Shown here: positions 54,968 through 63,286 of the stretch, piece after piece
Position numbering within the stretch: the first letter of the stretch is position 1
Layout: every line of letters begins with the position of its first letter
Origin: Mucilaginibacter saanensis
GTDB lineage: Bacteria; Bacteroidota; Bacteroidia; Sphingobacteriales; Sphingobacteriaceae
Assembly (NCBI RefSeq): GCF_014200575.1
Contig: NZ_JACHBZ010000017.1
Location: 62,001 to 126,000 of the forward strand
Direction of reading: 5' to 3'
Length of the DNA: 64,000 nucleotides
Position numbers and translations under genes: made by a program
The notes under the pieces: generated by a model
The model's input: the letters and a program-made list of their open reading frames with translations, nothing else
What the model was told of the DNA's origin: nothing
Databases searched by the model: none

Positions 54968-56033
54968 ACCGGAAAAAGACAAGAAAGATCTGGCCCAACG
55001 TTTCCCGGAAAACCCTTTGTTATTACCGAAAGACCTTGCGCCCAGTGCCGGTGGTTTACAAATCATTAGTCTGCTGAATCCGGGCGTATTCCGTTACAGG
55101 AGGAAAATATGGCTCCTGGTCAGGGTAGCAGAAGGGGCTGTGCAAAAGGAAGGTGTACTCTTTTTCCCCGCCCTGAACGCGACCGGGAATACCGAGATCA
55201 TCGAAGTACCATTAAACGATCCCGACCTGGTTGCCATCGATGCCCGGGTAATCAGTTATAAAGGCCTGGATTACCTGACCACAATCTCACATTTACGCTT
55301 ATTATCCAGTGATGATGGTGTGCATTTCACCGAGCCGGGAGACTATGCTCCCCTATTTGGACAGGGTTACCTGGAACGGTTCGGCATCGAAGATTGCCGG
55401 GTGAGCCAGCTAGGTGATACTTATTATCTGACCTATACCGCAGTATCTGATAGTGGTGTTGGCGTAGGTTTGCAAACCACCAGAGATTGGCAACACTTTG
55501 AAAATGCGGGCATGATCCTGCCGCCGCATAATAAAGACTGCGCCATCTTTGAAGAAACCATCAACGGTAAGTATTATTGCCTGCACCGGCCGAGCAGCAA
55601 AGAGATTGGCGGCAATTATATCTGGCTGGCCGAATCTTCCGACGGCAGGCAATGGGGGAACCATCAATGCCTGATCAAGACCCGGCCCGGCCTTTGGGAC
55701 AGCGCACGCGTCGGTGCCGGGGCGGCACCGATCCGTACCGGGCAGGGTTGGCTGGCGATTTATCACGGTGCCAATACAGAGCACCAGTATTGCCTGGGTG
55801 CTTTCCTGATGGATTTGGCTAATCCTTCGAAGATCATTTCACGTACCGTTGAACCTATTATGGTGCCTACGGAGCCATATGAATTAAGCGGCTTTTTTGG
55901 GCATGTAGTTTTTACCAACGGGCACCTGATTGATGGTGACCGCTTGACGATGTACTATGGCGCGGCAGATGAGTTCGTGTGCGGCGCGCATTTTTCCATC
56001 AGTGCAATACTGGAACAATTGGTTTCTTATTAG
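54948..56033 (+). CDS. GH130 family glycoside phosphorylase/hydrolase
   Basis: 361 residues with a five-bladed propeller layout. The N-terminal NPGVFRYRRKIWLLVRVAE, the catalytic Asp region RFGIEDCRVSQ (Glu148, Asp149; the usual family motif is EDPR), KDCAIFEETINGKYYCLHRP and GWLAIYHGA are GH130 features. GH130 enzymes split beta-mannosides, usually with phosphate. It has no signal peptide, so it acts in the cytoplasm. Cys at the EDPR Pro position is a small oddity. It overlaps the upstream membrane gene by 20 bp. Confidence 0.88.
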   Translation: MLQIINKPEKDKKDLAQRFPENPLLLPKDLAPSAGGLQIISLLNPGVFRYRRKIWLLVRVAEGAVQKEGVLFFPALNATGNTEIIEVPLNDPDLVAIDARVISYKGLDYLTTISHLRLLSSDDGVHFTEPGDYAPLFGQGYLERFGIEDCRVSQLGDTYYLTYTAVSDSGVGVGLQTTRDWQHFENAGMILPPHNKDCAIFEETINGKYYCLHRPSSKEIGGNYIWLAESSDGRQWGNHQCLIKTRPGLWDSARVGAGAAPIRTGQGWLAIYHGANTEHQYCLGAFLMDLANPSKIISRTVEPIMVPTEPYELSGFFGHVVFTNGHLIDGDRLTMYYGAADEFVCGAHFSISAILEQLVSY

Positions 56034-56091
56034 CATCGAAAGTTCTTCAGCAACGCTGCGGACCATCGAACTACCGCAGGAAAATAAAAAA

Positions 56092-56113
56092 GGCCGCCCT
56101 GGCAAAGGCGGCC
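56092..56113 (-). terminator. Terminator of the Mn-catalase operon
   Basis: Stem GGCCGCC (56092-56098) / GGCGGCC (56107-56113). The A-run to its left is a U-run on the minus strand. It lies 19 bp past the stop of the DUF4142 gene and also follows the plus-strand GH130 gene. Confidence 0.75.
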
Positions 56114-56131
56114 GCTTCATAAGCTTATGCT

Positions 56132-56713
56132 TTATTTCATGCTGTCATGGATCTTTTGGATCGCGTCGAGGTGCATTTTTAAGGTTGGTAATGTCTTCAC
56201 CGCAAATGCTTTCAAATCCGGGTCCTTTAGGTTTTTAGTGGCATCCTCAAATTCTTTGATGTCGTTTTTGTGATCTTCGATCATATTATCAACATAGGCT
56301 TTATCAAAGTCCGCGCCTGATTTTGAAGAAAGATTGTCTTTCACCTTTTGTTCGTCACTATCTATCGTTGCTGGCAAGGTGATCCCTTTGGATTTTGCAA
56401 GGGCCTTCATTTCCTCGTTGGCTTTGCTATGGTCACTGACCATCATGCCACCGAAATCTTTAACTTTTTGGTTGGCAGCTTTTTGCTGGGCGAGCGTGCC
56501 GAGCTCGACTTCTGCCATACCGCCATTAGCCGCCGCCACGGCAAATTTCGCATCGTCCTTGTCGACTGCTGATGCGGATGAATCCTTTTTGGCCGTATCA
56601 GCTTTTGCTGTATTCGCGCTGTCTGCGCTGGCTTTGCTGTCCTTGTTGCCGCTGCAGGCCTGTACCATACAGGCGACACCTGCGATCAGGCTGATGTACA
56701 TGAGCTTTTTCAT
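56132..56713 (-). CDS. DUF4142 ferritin-like lipoprotein
   Basis: 193 residues. The lipobox VQAC places the acylated Cys at about residue 20, and a low-complexity Ser/Ala/Asp/Lys linker follows (about 22-50). The DUF4142 four-helix domain (about 52-190) has FAVAAANGGMAEVELGTLA, MMVSDHSKANEEMKALAK and MIEDHKNDIKEFEDA, with His and Glu residues placed as in ferritin-like folds. It is exported, last in the Mn-catalase operon and probably stress-related. Confidence 0.88.
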   Translation of the reverse strand: MKKLMYISLIAGVACMVQACSGNKDSKASADSANTAKADTAKKDSSASAVDKDDAKFAVAAANGGMAEVELGTLAQQKAANQKVKDFGGMMVSDHSKANEEMKALAKSKGITLPATIDSDEQKVKDNLSSKSGADFDKAYVDNMIEDHKNDIKEFEDATKNLKDPDLKAFAVKTLPTLKMHLDAIQKIHDSMK

Positions 56714-56751
56714 GGTGTGTGTGTTTGATTTGTATCTCTTTTATCGTTAAG

Positions 56752-57174
56752 CTATTTTATACCAAGTATTTCCAGCGTCCTTTCATCGCGTTCGCCATGA
56801 TAGAACTTGTCCAGTACACGGCTAAAAACCGGGAAGGTCGCCGGCACAGCATCAAATAGGGTCATTGACGACTTCAGCTTGAGGTCGTCGGGGCTACCGA
56901 AAACAGCATGCGGGTCATTTGTTTCCAATTCCAGCAGCGCTTTACAGATAGTCGTCAGCCGCAGCCCGAGTTCCGGGTCCATCAGCAGGTCTCCCGCCTC
57001 CTTGATATCTTTTATGGCGTAAAAACGTGACATTTCGGTCATGCCCAAACCCGCGATCTGCGGGAAGATATACCACATCCAGTGGCCTTGCTTGCGGCCG
57101 TCTTTGATTTCCGCCAGCGCGGTATCATAATCACGGTCCAGCGCAGTTTTAAAACGTTGTAAGTGCTCTTTCAT
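56752..57174 (-). CDS. DUF1810 family protein
   Basis: 140 residues from ATG 57174 (MKEHLQRFKTALD). An upstream Met at 57219 is less likely since it would overlap the preceding gene. The family signature is HWMWYIFPQIAGLGMTEMSRFYAI, followed by ELETNDPHAVFGSPDDLKLKSSMTLF. DUF1810 is a small soluble calpastatin-like fold of unknown role. It lies 8 bp after the small lipoprotein gene in the Mn-catalase operon. Confidence 0.9.
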   Translation of the reverse strand: MKEHLQRFKTALDRDYDTALAEIKDGRKQGHWMWYIFPQIAGLGMTEMSRFYAIKDIKEAGDLLMDPELGLRLTTICKALLELETNDPHAVFGSPDDLKLKSSMTLFDAVPATFPVFSRVLDKFYHGERDERTLEILGIK

Positions 57175-57182
57175 TTTTTTAC

Positions 57183-57356
57183 TTAGTTGCTTTTCCCCCT
57201 GAACAGCGAGATGATCCATATGATAATGGCGATCACGATCACGACTGCTATAATGCCCACCACCGCGCCGGCTTTGAAAATACCTGCAATGGCGGTACAG
57301 CTTGTAAATAAGGCAGCCATCATGAGTATGGCCACCGGCACAATGATTTTTTTCAT
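57183..57356 (-). CDS. 57-residue membrane lipoprotein
   Basis: Starts at ATG 57356 with MKKIIVPVAILMMAALFTSC, a lipobox with acylated Cys at residue 20. One long TM segment follows (AVVGIIAVVIVIAIIIWIIS), then a basic end (LFRGKSN). No family was recognised. The size and composition resemble small phage-shock or stress-induced membrane peptides. It is 16 bp after the SH3-like gene. Confidence 0.7.
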   Translation of the reverse strand: MKKIIVPVAILMMAALFTSCTAIAGIFKAGAVVGIIAVVIVIAIIIWIISLFRGKSN

Positions 57357-57372
57357 GGTTATGTTTTTATGT

Positions 57373-57534
57373 TCAGCCTGCGCTGCTATTATCCTGTATG
57401 TCGTCCGAGGGATAAGTTTCTGTTGATCCGGTATCCAGCTTGACGACGATCTTATCGCCAATAGCGTCAACGACCTCGCCTTCACCTGAAGGGGTGATCA
57501 CACGCTGTCCTTTCAAAAATAGGTGCTCATCCAT
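57373..57534 (-). CDS. 53-residue SH3/KOW-like protein
   Basis: Short gene that overlaps the Mn-catalase stop by one base (TAATG). The product begins MDEHLFLKGQRVITPSGEGE and continues VVDAIGDKIVVKLDTG and TYPSDDIQDNSS. The pattern of G-x-R-V-x-T-P-S-G-x-G-x-V followed by a strand V-x-V-x-L-D resembles small KOW/SH3-type barrels. The function is unknown, but translational coupling to the catalase suggests a linked role. Confidence 0.75.
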   Translation of the reverse strand: MDEHLFLKGQRVITPSGEGEVVDAIGDKIVVKLDTGSTETYPSDDIQDNSSAG

Positions 57535-58481
57535 TATGCTTGTACCTTTTCAGCGCCATAGGCACTCCATTGAGCGACACCTTTTGGTTCTGCATTTTTT
57601 ACTTCAGCGCTTTTGATCTTGCTCATGTCTTTATTGAGTTTTTCGCTTTCTTTTACCTCCGCGCTGAAATCATCCGGCAATTTCGTTTGGCCTTCTGTTT
57701 CCTGTACCTGCGCAATGGGGTCTTCAACGTAATTAAATTCTTTGCCCATGCCTTTGATCTCACCTTCATTCCACGGCCCGCGAATGGTACCGTCGGATAG
57801 GTTGTAAACGTTTTGCAGGTAGCGGGGATCTGCAGCCAATACTCCCGGCGGAAAATTAGGCTGAATGCTGTTCAAAGCTGCCTCAAACATTTTATAGTGT
57901 GTAACCTCCCGGGTCATCAGGAAGGATAAGGTTTCGTGGATGTACGGATCCTCTGTAAATTTCATCAAATGCTCGTAAACGAGCTTGGCCCGTGATTCAG
58001 AAGCCAGGTTGCTGCGCAGGTCTACGGTCAGGTCGCCGTTGGAGTGGATGTAGGAAGCACACCAGGGAATGCCCTGGCTGTTGCGCGGGGTGACGCCGCC
58101 TCCGGTGATGATGCCAAACTGCGGATTAGCAAATACCGCTTCGTGGATAATATCCTCTTTAGCGGCCTTGCCGTTTAATACCTGCATGATTTCGGAACTA
58201 TCGGCAGCGTTTTTGAGTTCGCCGTTCACACCCTTCAGCAGCATCTGGATGGTAGCGCCCACGATCTCCAGGTGACTGAATTCTTCGGTGGCGATGTCCA
58301 TCAGCATATCGTATTTATCCGGGTGCGGAACTTTCGCGCCGAAGGCTTGGGTGAAATATTGCATGGCAGCGGCCAGCTCACCGTTTTCGCCGCCGAATTG
58401 CTCTAATAACAGGTTGGCAAAACGCGGATCGGGACGAGATACCCGGGCATTGAATTGTAGGTCTTTTACGTGGTGAAACAT
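57534..58481 (-). CDS. Manganese (non-heme) catalase
   Basis: 315 residues; breaks down H2O2 with a dimanganese centre. Candidate ligands: Glu35 (GENGELAAAMQYF), Glu66 and His70 (ATEEFSHLEIVGA), then Glu and His in the second pair (KLVYEHLMKF, REVTHYKMFEAAL). A Lys/Glu-rich tail (about 265-315) extends past the core. It is the first gene of a minus-strand operon followed by the SH3-like, lipoprotein, DUF1810 and DUF4142 genes. Divergent from the 462-residue unknown gene by 195 bp. Confidence 0.94.
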   Translation of the reverse strand: MFHHVKDLQFNARVSRPDPRFANLLLEQFGGENGELAAAMQYFTQAFGAKVPHPDKYDMLMDIATEEFSHLEIVGATIQMLLKGVNGELKNAADSSEIMQVLNGKAAKEDIIHEAVFANPQFGIITGGGVTPRNSQGIPWCASYIHSNGDLTVDLRSNLASESRAKLVYEHLMKFTEDPYIHETLSFLMTREVTHYKMFEAALNSIQPNFPPGVLAADPRYLQNVYNLSDGTIRGPWNEGEIKGMGKEFNYVEDPIAQVQETEGQTKLPDDFSAEVKESEKLNKDMSKIKSAEVKNAEPKGVAQWSAYGAEKVQA

Positions 58482-58676
58482 AATATTATTTGTTTTAGGT
58501 AAATGGATATTGATAAAACTACAGGAGTTGACATTATGTTTTTAATTAATTAAATAATTTTTAAAGAAATATAAAAACAATATTTAACTGAAAATAGTTG
58601 TTGTACTACCTTTTAAGCGCTTTCCGCAAGCGTTCACAGAGTAGTTAAACCAATTGTTAACGATTATTTTTTTACC

Positions 58677-60065
58677 ATGAATGCAACCTCAGCCTGGCTA
58701 TTGGCTGTTAATTCAAAATTGAACAGTCCCGGCCTGACCGCTGTTTATGAACAGCAGGCAGTACTCCTGCCTTTGCTGGATTATGTAGAATGGAGCGATG
58801 GCCAGCTGGAAGTGATGAAAAAGATCAAGGAAGGCTTGCCCGCTTTTTATAATGAGGAATTTGGCACGATCATGCGCTGGCACCCTAAAGTGGCCGATAA
58901 GATGGAAGGCGAAGAAGAACACAAAAAGCCAATGGTTATGGATTCCTGGTATCTGCATCACCCGCTGCTGAACTTGTCACGCTTGGCGCTCAAAGGGGAT
59001 AAAGTTGCCGAAAAGCTGTTCCTGGATTCGCTGGAATTCGCAATAAAGGTGGCCCGTCATTTCAATTACAGGTGGCCGGTGTTTTATAAAATGGACACGC
59101 TCGAGGTGATCAAAGCGGAAACACAACCTGGAAAAGGCGGTGAAAAGGATGTGCCGGGTTTGTATGCACATGTGATGCTGCAGGCCTGGGAACTGACAGG
59201 CAACAAACGTTATTTGGCCGAAGCTGAAAGAGGCGCTTTAAAACTGCAAGGTTTAGGTTTTGACTTATTCTACCAGGCGAATAATACCTCCTTCTCTGCA
59301 GGTGCCTTATTACGGCTGTATAAGATCACCCAAAAAGAAGTATATAAAGAGCTCAGTTATTTATGCCTGGCTAATGTGTTCAGGAACGTAAAACTCTGGG
59401 ACTGCAATTATGGCTACGGGCGAAATTTCCCATCGTTTTTTGCCCTGTTCCCGCTGAACGATGCTCCCTATACGGCGGTTTACGAGGAGCAGGAAGTCTT
59501 CTGTGCCTTTCATGATTACCTTCGGCATGCCGAAGGTCTCGATATTCTGCCTTCCCTGCGTTTGCTGATGGCCGAATACATACGGTTCCTGGTGGAACGC
59601 GCGGTTTACTACTATCCGACGATGCTGCCGAAGGCGATGTTGTCAGACGAGGTCAAGACTGGTGAAGTCGACCCGAACCTGTGGATCGCGCTGGAGGATA
59701 TGCATGACGGCTGGGAGAAATCCGGCGAAGTTGGGCAGGAGGTTTACGGCGCGGGAAATGCTTTCGGTATCCTCCCACGCCATTATATGCAGGTGGAAGA
59801 TGAGCCCTTTATGATCTATACTGATTACCCCACTTATGGCTTCTCGCCAAAAAAGCACCGTCCGGCCAGATTCAGGCTGGCGGGAGATGCACGGCTTAAT
59901 TGCCGCCTGATGCTGGTTAAAACGGATAAAGGTAAAATGCCGGAATTTACGGTGATGTTGAACGACGATAAAGAGCCTGCTAAAGGCAAAAAAACAAAAG
60001 AAGGCCACCTGGAGTTTACCATCCCCGGTGACAGTGAAATTCATATCAAATGGAAAGCCTTATGA
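58677..60065 (+). CDS. Unknown 462-residue protein, alpha-helical barrel-like
   Basis: No signal peptide. Repeated helix pairs (WYLHHPLLNLSRLALKGDKV, AHVMLQAWELTGNKRYLAEA, SFSAGALLRLYKITQKEVYK) suggest an (alpha/alpha) toroid like those of GH-type six-hairpin enzymes. A C-terminal beta region of about 80 residues (RFRLAGDARLNCRLMLVKTD) follows. No catalytic motif is certain. It is first in a run of plus-strand genes, and its stop overlaps the next start (ATGA). Coding is certain; the function is not. Confidence 0.75.
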   Translation: MNATSAWLLAVNSKLNSPGLTAVYEQQAVLLPLLDYVEWSDGQLEVMKKIKEGLPAFYNEEFGTIMRWHPKVADKMEGEEEHKKPMVMDSWYLHHPLLNLSRLALKGDKVAEKLFLDSLEFAIKVARHFNYRWPVFYKMDTLEVIKAETQPGKGGEKDVPGLYAHVMLQAWELTGNKRYLAEAERGALKLQGLGFDLFYQANNTSFSAGALLRLYKITQKEVYKELSYLCLANVFRNVKLWDCNYGYGRNFPSFFALFPLNDAPYTAVYEEQEVFCAFHDYLRHAEGLDILPSLRLLMAEYIRFLVERAVYYYPTMLPKAMLSDEVKTGEVDPNLWIALEDMHDGWEKSGEVGQEVYGAGNAFGILPRHYMQVEDEPFMIYTDYPTYGFSPKKHRPARFRLAGDARLNCRLMLVKTDKGKMPEFTVMLNDDKEPAKGKKTKEGHLEFTIPGDSEIHIKWKAL

Positions 60066-60523
60066 AAAAAAAGACGAATTTGTTCGAACGTTTCAGCAAC
60101 TGGGCGACAGCTGCCACCGGAAGTTCCGCGGCATTTATCATCGCTACATCAACCGTGCTCATCTGGGCAGTTACCGGACCGTTATTTCATTATTCGGAAA
60201 CATGGCAGCTGGTCATTAATACGGGCACAACGATCATAACTTTCCTGATGGTCTTTCTGATCCAGAAATCGCAAAATAAAGATTCCAAGGCCGTCCACCT
60301 GAAGCTGAATGAATTGCTGGCCTCGCATGAGGGCACCAGTAACCGCATGGTGAATATCGAGGACCTGACCGAGGAAGAACTGGACCATCTTTATAAATTT
60401 TATATCCGCTTGTCCGATCTGGCAGAAAAGGAAAATGATCTGACCCGCACGCATTCAATAGATGCTGCTGCAGAAAACCAGAAAAGAAAATCACAGACAC
60501 GGAAGCCGATTAAAAAGACCTGA
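60062..60523 (+). CDS. Low-affinity iron permease family protein
   Basis: 153 residues from ATG 60062, which overlaps the preceding stop (ATGA). The family pattern is FERFSNWATAATGSSAAFII, two TM helices (about 22-41 and 52-70) and FLIQKSQNKDSKAVHLKLNE. A charged cytoplasmic tail follows (IEDLTEEELDHLYKFY). The fungal Fet4-like name is by similarity; iron transport in bacteria is not proven for this short form. Confidence 0.88.
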   Translation: MKKKTNLFERFSNWATAATGSSAAFIIATSTVLIWAVTGPLFHYSETWQLVINTGTTIITFLMVFLIQKSQNKDSKAVHLKLNELLASHEGTSNRMVNIEDLTEEELDHLYKFYIRLSDLAEKENDLTRTHSIDAAAENQKRKSQTRKPIKKT

Positions 60524-60526
60524 GCC

Positions 60527-61009
60527 ATGAATAAGCCGACTACAATCACCGCGATGATCGAATGTCCGAAGGGATCGAACCAGAAGTTCGACTATGATCC
60601 GGCGGAAAAACGTTTTAAACTGAATAAGATCCTGCCCACCGGACTGGTCTTTCCCTTTGATTTCGGGATGATCCCGGGAACCAAAGGCGAGGACGGCGAC
60701 CCGCTGGATATCATCGTGATCTCCGAAGGTTCCACTTTCCCTGGCTGCCTGGTAGATTGCCGGATTATTGGCGGACTAAAGGCGGAGCAAACCGAACGGA
60801 ACGGGCACAAGGTACGGAATGACCGTTTTATTGGTATCCCGGATGTTTCCCAGTTATACTCGGACATCCATACACTGGAGGAGCTGCCACAGGTTCTCAT
60901 TGATCAGCTCGAAGCCTTTTTCAAAAATTATAACGAACAGGCCGGCAAGAAATTTAAAGTGACCGCACGGTTAAGCGCCCAGCAGGCCGCGAAATTATTA
61001 AATCCATGA
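60527..61009 (+). CDS. Inorganic pyrophosphatase (family I)
   Basis: 160 residues. The signature DGDPLDIIV (about 63-71) holds two of the catalytic Asp residues, and FDYDPAEKRFKL and KVRNDRFIGIPD carry others. It hydrolyses PPi to phosphate in the cytoplasm. The sequence is shorter than E. coli Ppa and probably a second copy, since it sits in an accessory cluster. Its TGA stop overlaps the next ATG. Confidence 0.92.
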   Translation: MNKPTTITAMIECPKGSNQKFDYDPAEKRFKLNKILPTGLVFPFDFGMIPGTKGEDGDPLDIIVISEGSTFPGCLVDCRIIGGLKAEQTERNGHKVRNDRFIGIPDVSQLYSDIHTLEELPQVLIDQLEAFFKNYNEQAGKKFKVTARLSAQQAAKLLNP

Positions 61010-61134
61010 AGAAAAAAAGAAACTGGCTCATACTAGCCATGCTGGCGTTAATGTTAATCATCGGCTGTGCCGGAAGTCGTAAGCCGGCAATGGTGTTAAA
61101 GAAACCTGCCGCTGTTTGCGGCAAAAGAAATTAA
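61006..61134 (+). CDS. 42-residue lipoprotein
   Basis: ATG overlaps the pyrophosphatase stop (ATGA). The product starts MKKKRNWLILAMLALMLIIG and has a lipobox IIGC with the acylated Cys at residue 21, then a short basic tail ending AAVCGKRN. No family was recognised. The clear signal and overlap make coding likely. DUF421 follows 22 bp later. Confidence 0.7.
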   Translation: MKKKRNWLILAMLALMLIIGCAGSRKPAMVLKKPAAVCGKRN

Positions 61135-61156
61135 ATAAGGACCAAAATCAATTGCT

Positions 61157-61645
61157 ATGGAACTGCTGTTAAAAATTTTCGGTGAAGGCAAAGACCTCAA
61201 TGCCCTGCAGATGAGCAGCCGGGGCGTAGTCATTTTTATAATTGCCTTCCTGCTCATCCGCGTCTCGGGCCGGCGCTCGTTTGGCGTGCGGACGCCGCTC
61301 GACAACATTATTACCATTTCACTGGGAGCCATCATGAGCCGGGCGGTGGTGGGTGCATCGGCTTTTGTACCGGTAATCGTCTGCTGTTTTGTGATTGTTT
61401 TCCTGCACCGGGCCTTTGGCTGGCTGATCGTTCATCATAAGGCATTCGGCCGCTTTGTGGAGGGCGATAAAATCCTGCTATTTGATCAGGGAAAGTTCAT
61501 TAAAAGCCATATGGAAAAAGGATTGGTTTGTGAAGAAGATATCATGCAGGGTGTCCGGAAGTCAGCGCTAACCGAAGATATGGAGGGCATTGAAAAAGTT
61601 TATATGGAAAGAAACGGCGAGATCGGTGCCATCCGGAAAAAATGA
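61157..61645 (+). CDS. DUF421 (YetF-type) membrane protein
   Basis: 162 residues. Helices at about 20-37, 50-65 and 68-88 are followed by a cytoplasmic domain (about 95-155) with EGDKILLFDQGKFIKSHMEK and KVYMERNGEIGAI, the YetF/DUF421 hallmark. The motif RRSFGVRTPLDNIITISLGA is conserved in the family. Its function is unknown; it is often found in stress or sporulation clusters of bacteria. Confidence 0.9.
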   Translation: MELLLKIFGEGKDLNALQMSSRGVVIFIIAFLLIRVSGRRSFGVRTPLDNIITISLGAIMSRAVVGASAFVPVIVCCFVIVFLHRAFGWLIVHHKAFGRFVEGDKILLFDQGKFIKSHMEKGLVCEEDIMQGVRKSALTEDMEGIEKVYMERNGEIGAIRKK

Positions 61646-61740
61646 AAATTGTTCTGATTTTTCAGGGAGTTTGGAACGCTTCTTGTTTTTTAATAACAAC
61701 GTTGTTCACTATAGTTTTAACCAAAATAAAATCTACAATC

Positions 61741-62295
61741 ATGCCTACAAAAAGCAACAAAAAGTCTGCAGCAGCAGCCAGCCGCACACCAGAAGCTGAA
61801 AGTGCGCTGAAAGAATTATTTATTGATGAGATCAAGGACATCTACTGGGCGGAAAAACATTTAGCCTCCGCTTTGCCGAAACTGATCAAGGGAGCGACCT
61901 CGGAAGACCTTAAACAAACCATTAGCAACCACCTGGAAGAAACCAAGAACCATGTGACCCGTCTGGAAAGCGCTTTCGCTTCGATCGGTGAAAAAGCAGT
62001 GGCTAAGAAATGCCTGGCCATGGAAGGCCTGCTAAACGAAGCTACTGAACTACTGTCCGATACAGACAAAGGCACAGAAGTAAGGGATGTAGCTATTATT
62101 TCTGCTGCTCAAAAGGTAGAACATTACGAGATCGCATCTTATGGTACCCTGCGCACCTTAGCCGGAACCCTGGGCTATAGTGAAGCGCAGAGCCTGTTTG
62201 ACGAAACCTTAGCTGAAGAAAAAAATGCCGATACCCTGTTGACCCAAGTAGCCGAAAATTATGTGAATGAAGCCGCTGCCGCCGAAGTAGAATAA
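61741..62295 (+). CDS. DUF892 (YciF/YciE-type) ferritin-like protein
   Basis: 184 residues from ATG 61741; the frame extends upstream but that part is not conserved-looking. A Lys/Ala-rich N-terminus is followed by LFIDEIKDIYWAEKHLASAL, the family signature, then ETKNHVTRLESAF, AAQKVEHYEIASYGTL and AEEKNADTLLTQV. Paired Glu/His motifs place a di-iron site in a four-helix bundle. Such proteins are linked to osmotic and oxidative stress. Confidence 0.92.
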   Translation: MPTKSNKKSAAAASRTPEAESALKELFIDEIKDIYWAEKHLASALPKLIKGATSEDLKQTISNHLEETKNHVTRLESAFASIGEKAVAKKCLAMEGLLNEATELLSDTDKGTEVRDVAIISAAQKVEHYEIASYGTLRTLAGTLGYSEAQSLFDETLAEEKNADTLLTQVAENYVNEAAAAEVE

Positions 62296-62319
62296 AAGAA
62301 GCAAATTGTGATCTTTCAG

Positions 62320-62339
62320 GGGATACCGGAAGGTATCCC
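62320..62339. terminator. Terminator after DUF892 gene
   Basis: GGGATACC (62320-62327) / GGTATCCC (62332-62339) with a GGAA loop and seven T afterwards. It separates the DUF892 gene from the convergent cinA-like gene. Confidence 0.85.
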
Positions 62340-62348
62340 TTTTTTTGT

Positions 62349-62831
62349 TTAAGTTTTGCTTAGCGCCGCGATCAAAAGTTCAGCGGTCGCCTCGATGGTC
62401 TGATGAATGACCTCCTCGCAGGAACCGGAAAACACTTGACGGAAGCTGGCTTCACGACCACAGATCAATGCAAAAACGAACATGGTGCCGACCGGTTTCT
62501 CCGGTGTTTCGCTGCCGCCGGGAGTGGTCAGGCCGGTAACGGTTACCTGGATATCCGAATCGATTATTGTTTTTAAGCGGTAAGCCATCTCCCGGGTCAC
62601 TTCCATCGATTCCGGCGTGTATTTATCAATGAGTTCCTGTGGTACACCTAGTAAACTGACTTTCAAACTCGCGTCATAACAGGCAATGCCCCCTTTAAGC
62701 ACTTTACCAGATTCTTCGGTCAGCGCAAATTCGGAGCAGAGCCAGCCCGCTGTCGCGCTTTCTGCAAAAGCGATAGTCAGCCCTCGTTGAGCTATGAGTT
62801 TACTGCAAACGATGATCTTGCTTTCCGCCAT
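62349..62831 (-). CDS. CinA family nicotinamide-nucleotide amidohydrolase
   Basis: 160 residues, the stand-alone C-terminal CinA (PncC) domain. Motifs: TIAFAESATAGWLCSEF, VLKGGIACYDASLK, SMEVTREMAYRL and TVTGLTTPGGSETPEKPVGT. It converts NMN to nicotinate mononucleotide in pyridine nucleotide recycling. It is the last of three minus-strand genes, with the DUF3175 gene 113 bp upstream. Confidence 0.9.
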   Translation of the reverse strand: MAESKIIVCSKLIAQRGLTIAFAESATAGWLCSEFALTEESGKVLKGGIACYDASLKVSLLGVPQELIDKYTPESMEVTREMAYRLKTIIDSDIQVTVTGLTTPGGSETPEKPVGTMFVFALICGREASFRQVFSGSCEEVIHQTIEATAELLIAALSKT

Positions 62832-62944
62832 TTATATTTAACGATCTGGCGCTGAAAATGGTTTGGATATACAGACATTTTGGCGCAAGCATCAGGTCTT
62901 TCCTAACAATCATAAATTCCGTATACAGAACCGACTACTGCTTA

Positions 62945-63244
62945 TCACTTATCGTCCTTACCGAATAACTCCCTCAGCTTATCCTTTGCTTTTTCCAGCG
63001 TGTCTTTTTCGTCTGCGTTTAAGTTCTTTCCGGCCCGGTTCTCGTAAAAGGTCAGCATGGACATCGCGCTTTGATAAGGCGAAGATTTTCGCCGTTTGCT
63101 TGTCTCCGCTGAATGTTTTACTGATGCCGCGATTTTATCCGGATCTCCGGATTTAAAAATATCTTTCTCCAGGTCCATGGCATCACTGTGCTCCGTAACA
63201 TCTGCGGACCATTTTTTTGCCGTTTTTTTTGTTTTCGTAGTCAT
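62945..63244 (-). CDS. DUF3175 family protein
   Basis: 99 residues. Begins MTTKTKKTAKKWSADVTEHS, then DLEKDIFKSGDPDKIAASVK and SKRRKSSPYQSAMSMLTFYE, typical of DUF3175. It is Lys-rich and soluble, of unknown role, and usually found in accessory stress clusters. It is 42 bp after the flavodoxin-fold gene. Confidence 0.88.
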   Translation of the reverse strand: MTTKTKKTAKKWSADVTEHSDAMDLEKDIFKSGDPDKIAASVKHSAETSKRRKSSPYQSAMSMLTFYENRAGKNLNADEKDTLEKAKDKLRELFGKDDK

Positions 63245-63286
63245 AGGTGTATTGTTTATTAATAAATATTTTTTTGCTGTTTGGTA

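Noticed and set aside
55410..55784. 124-codon frame opposite the GH130 gene
   Set aside because: Lies inside conserved GH130 sequence; no domain seen.
56334..56750. 138-codon frame on the plus strand across DUF4142
   Set aside because: Ser/Ala-rich artefact of reading the antisense strand of the linker region.
62863..63156. 97-codon frame on the plus strand over the DUF3175 gene
   Set aside because: The opposite strand holds a recognised DUF3175 protein; this frame has no features.
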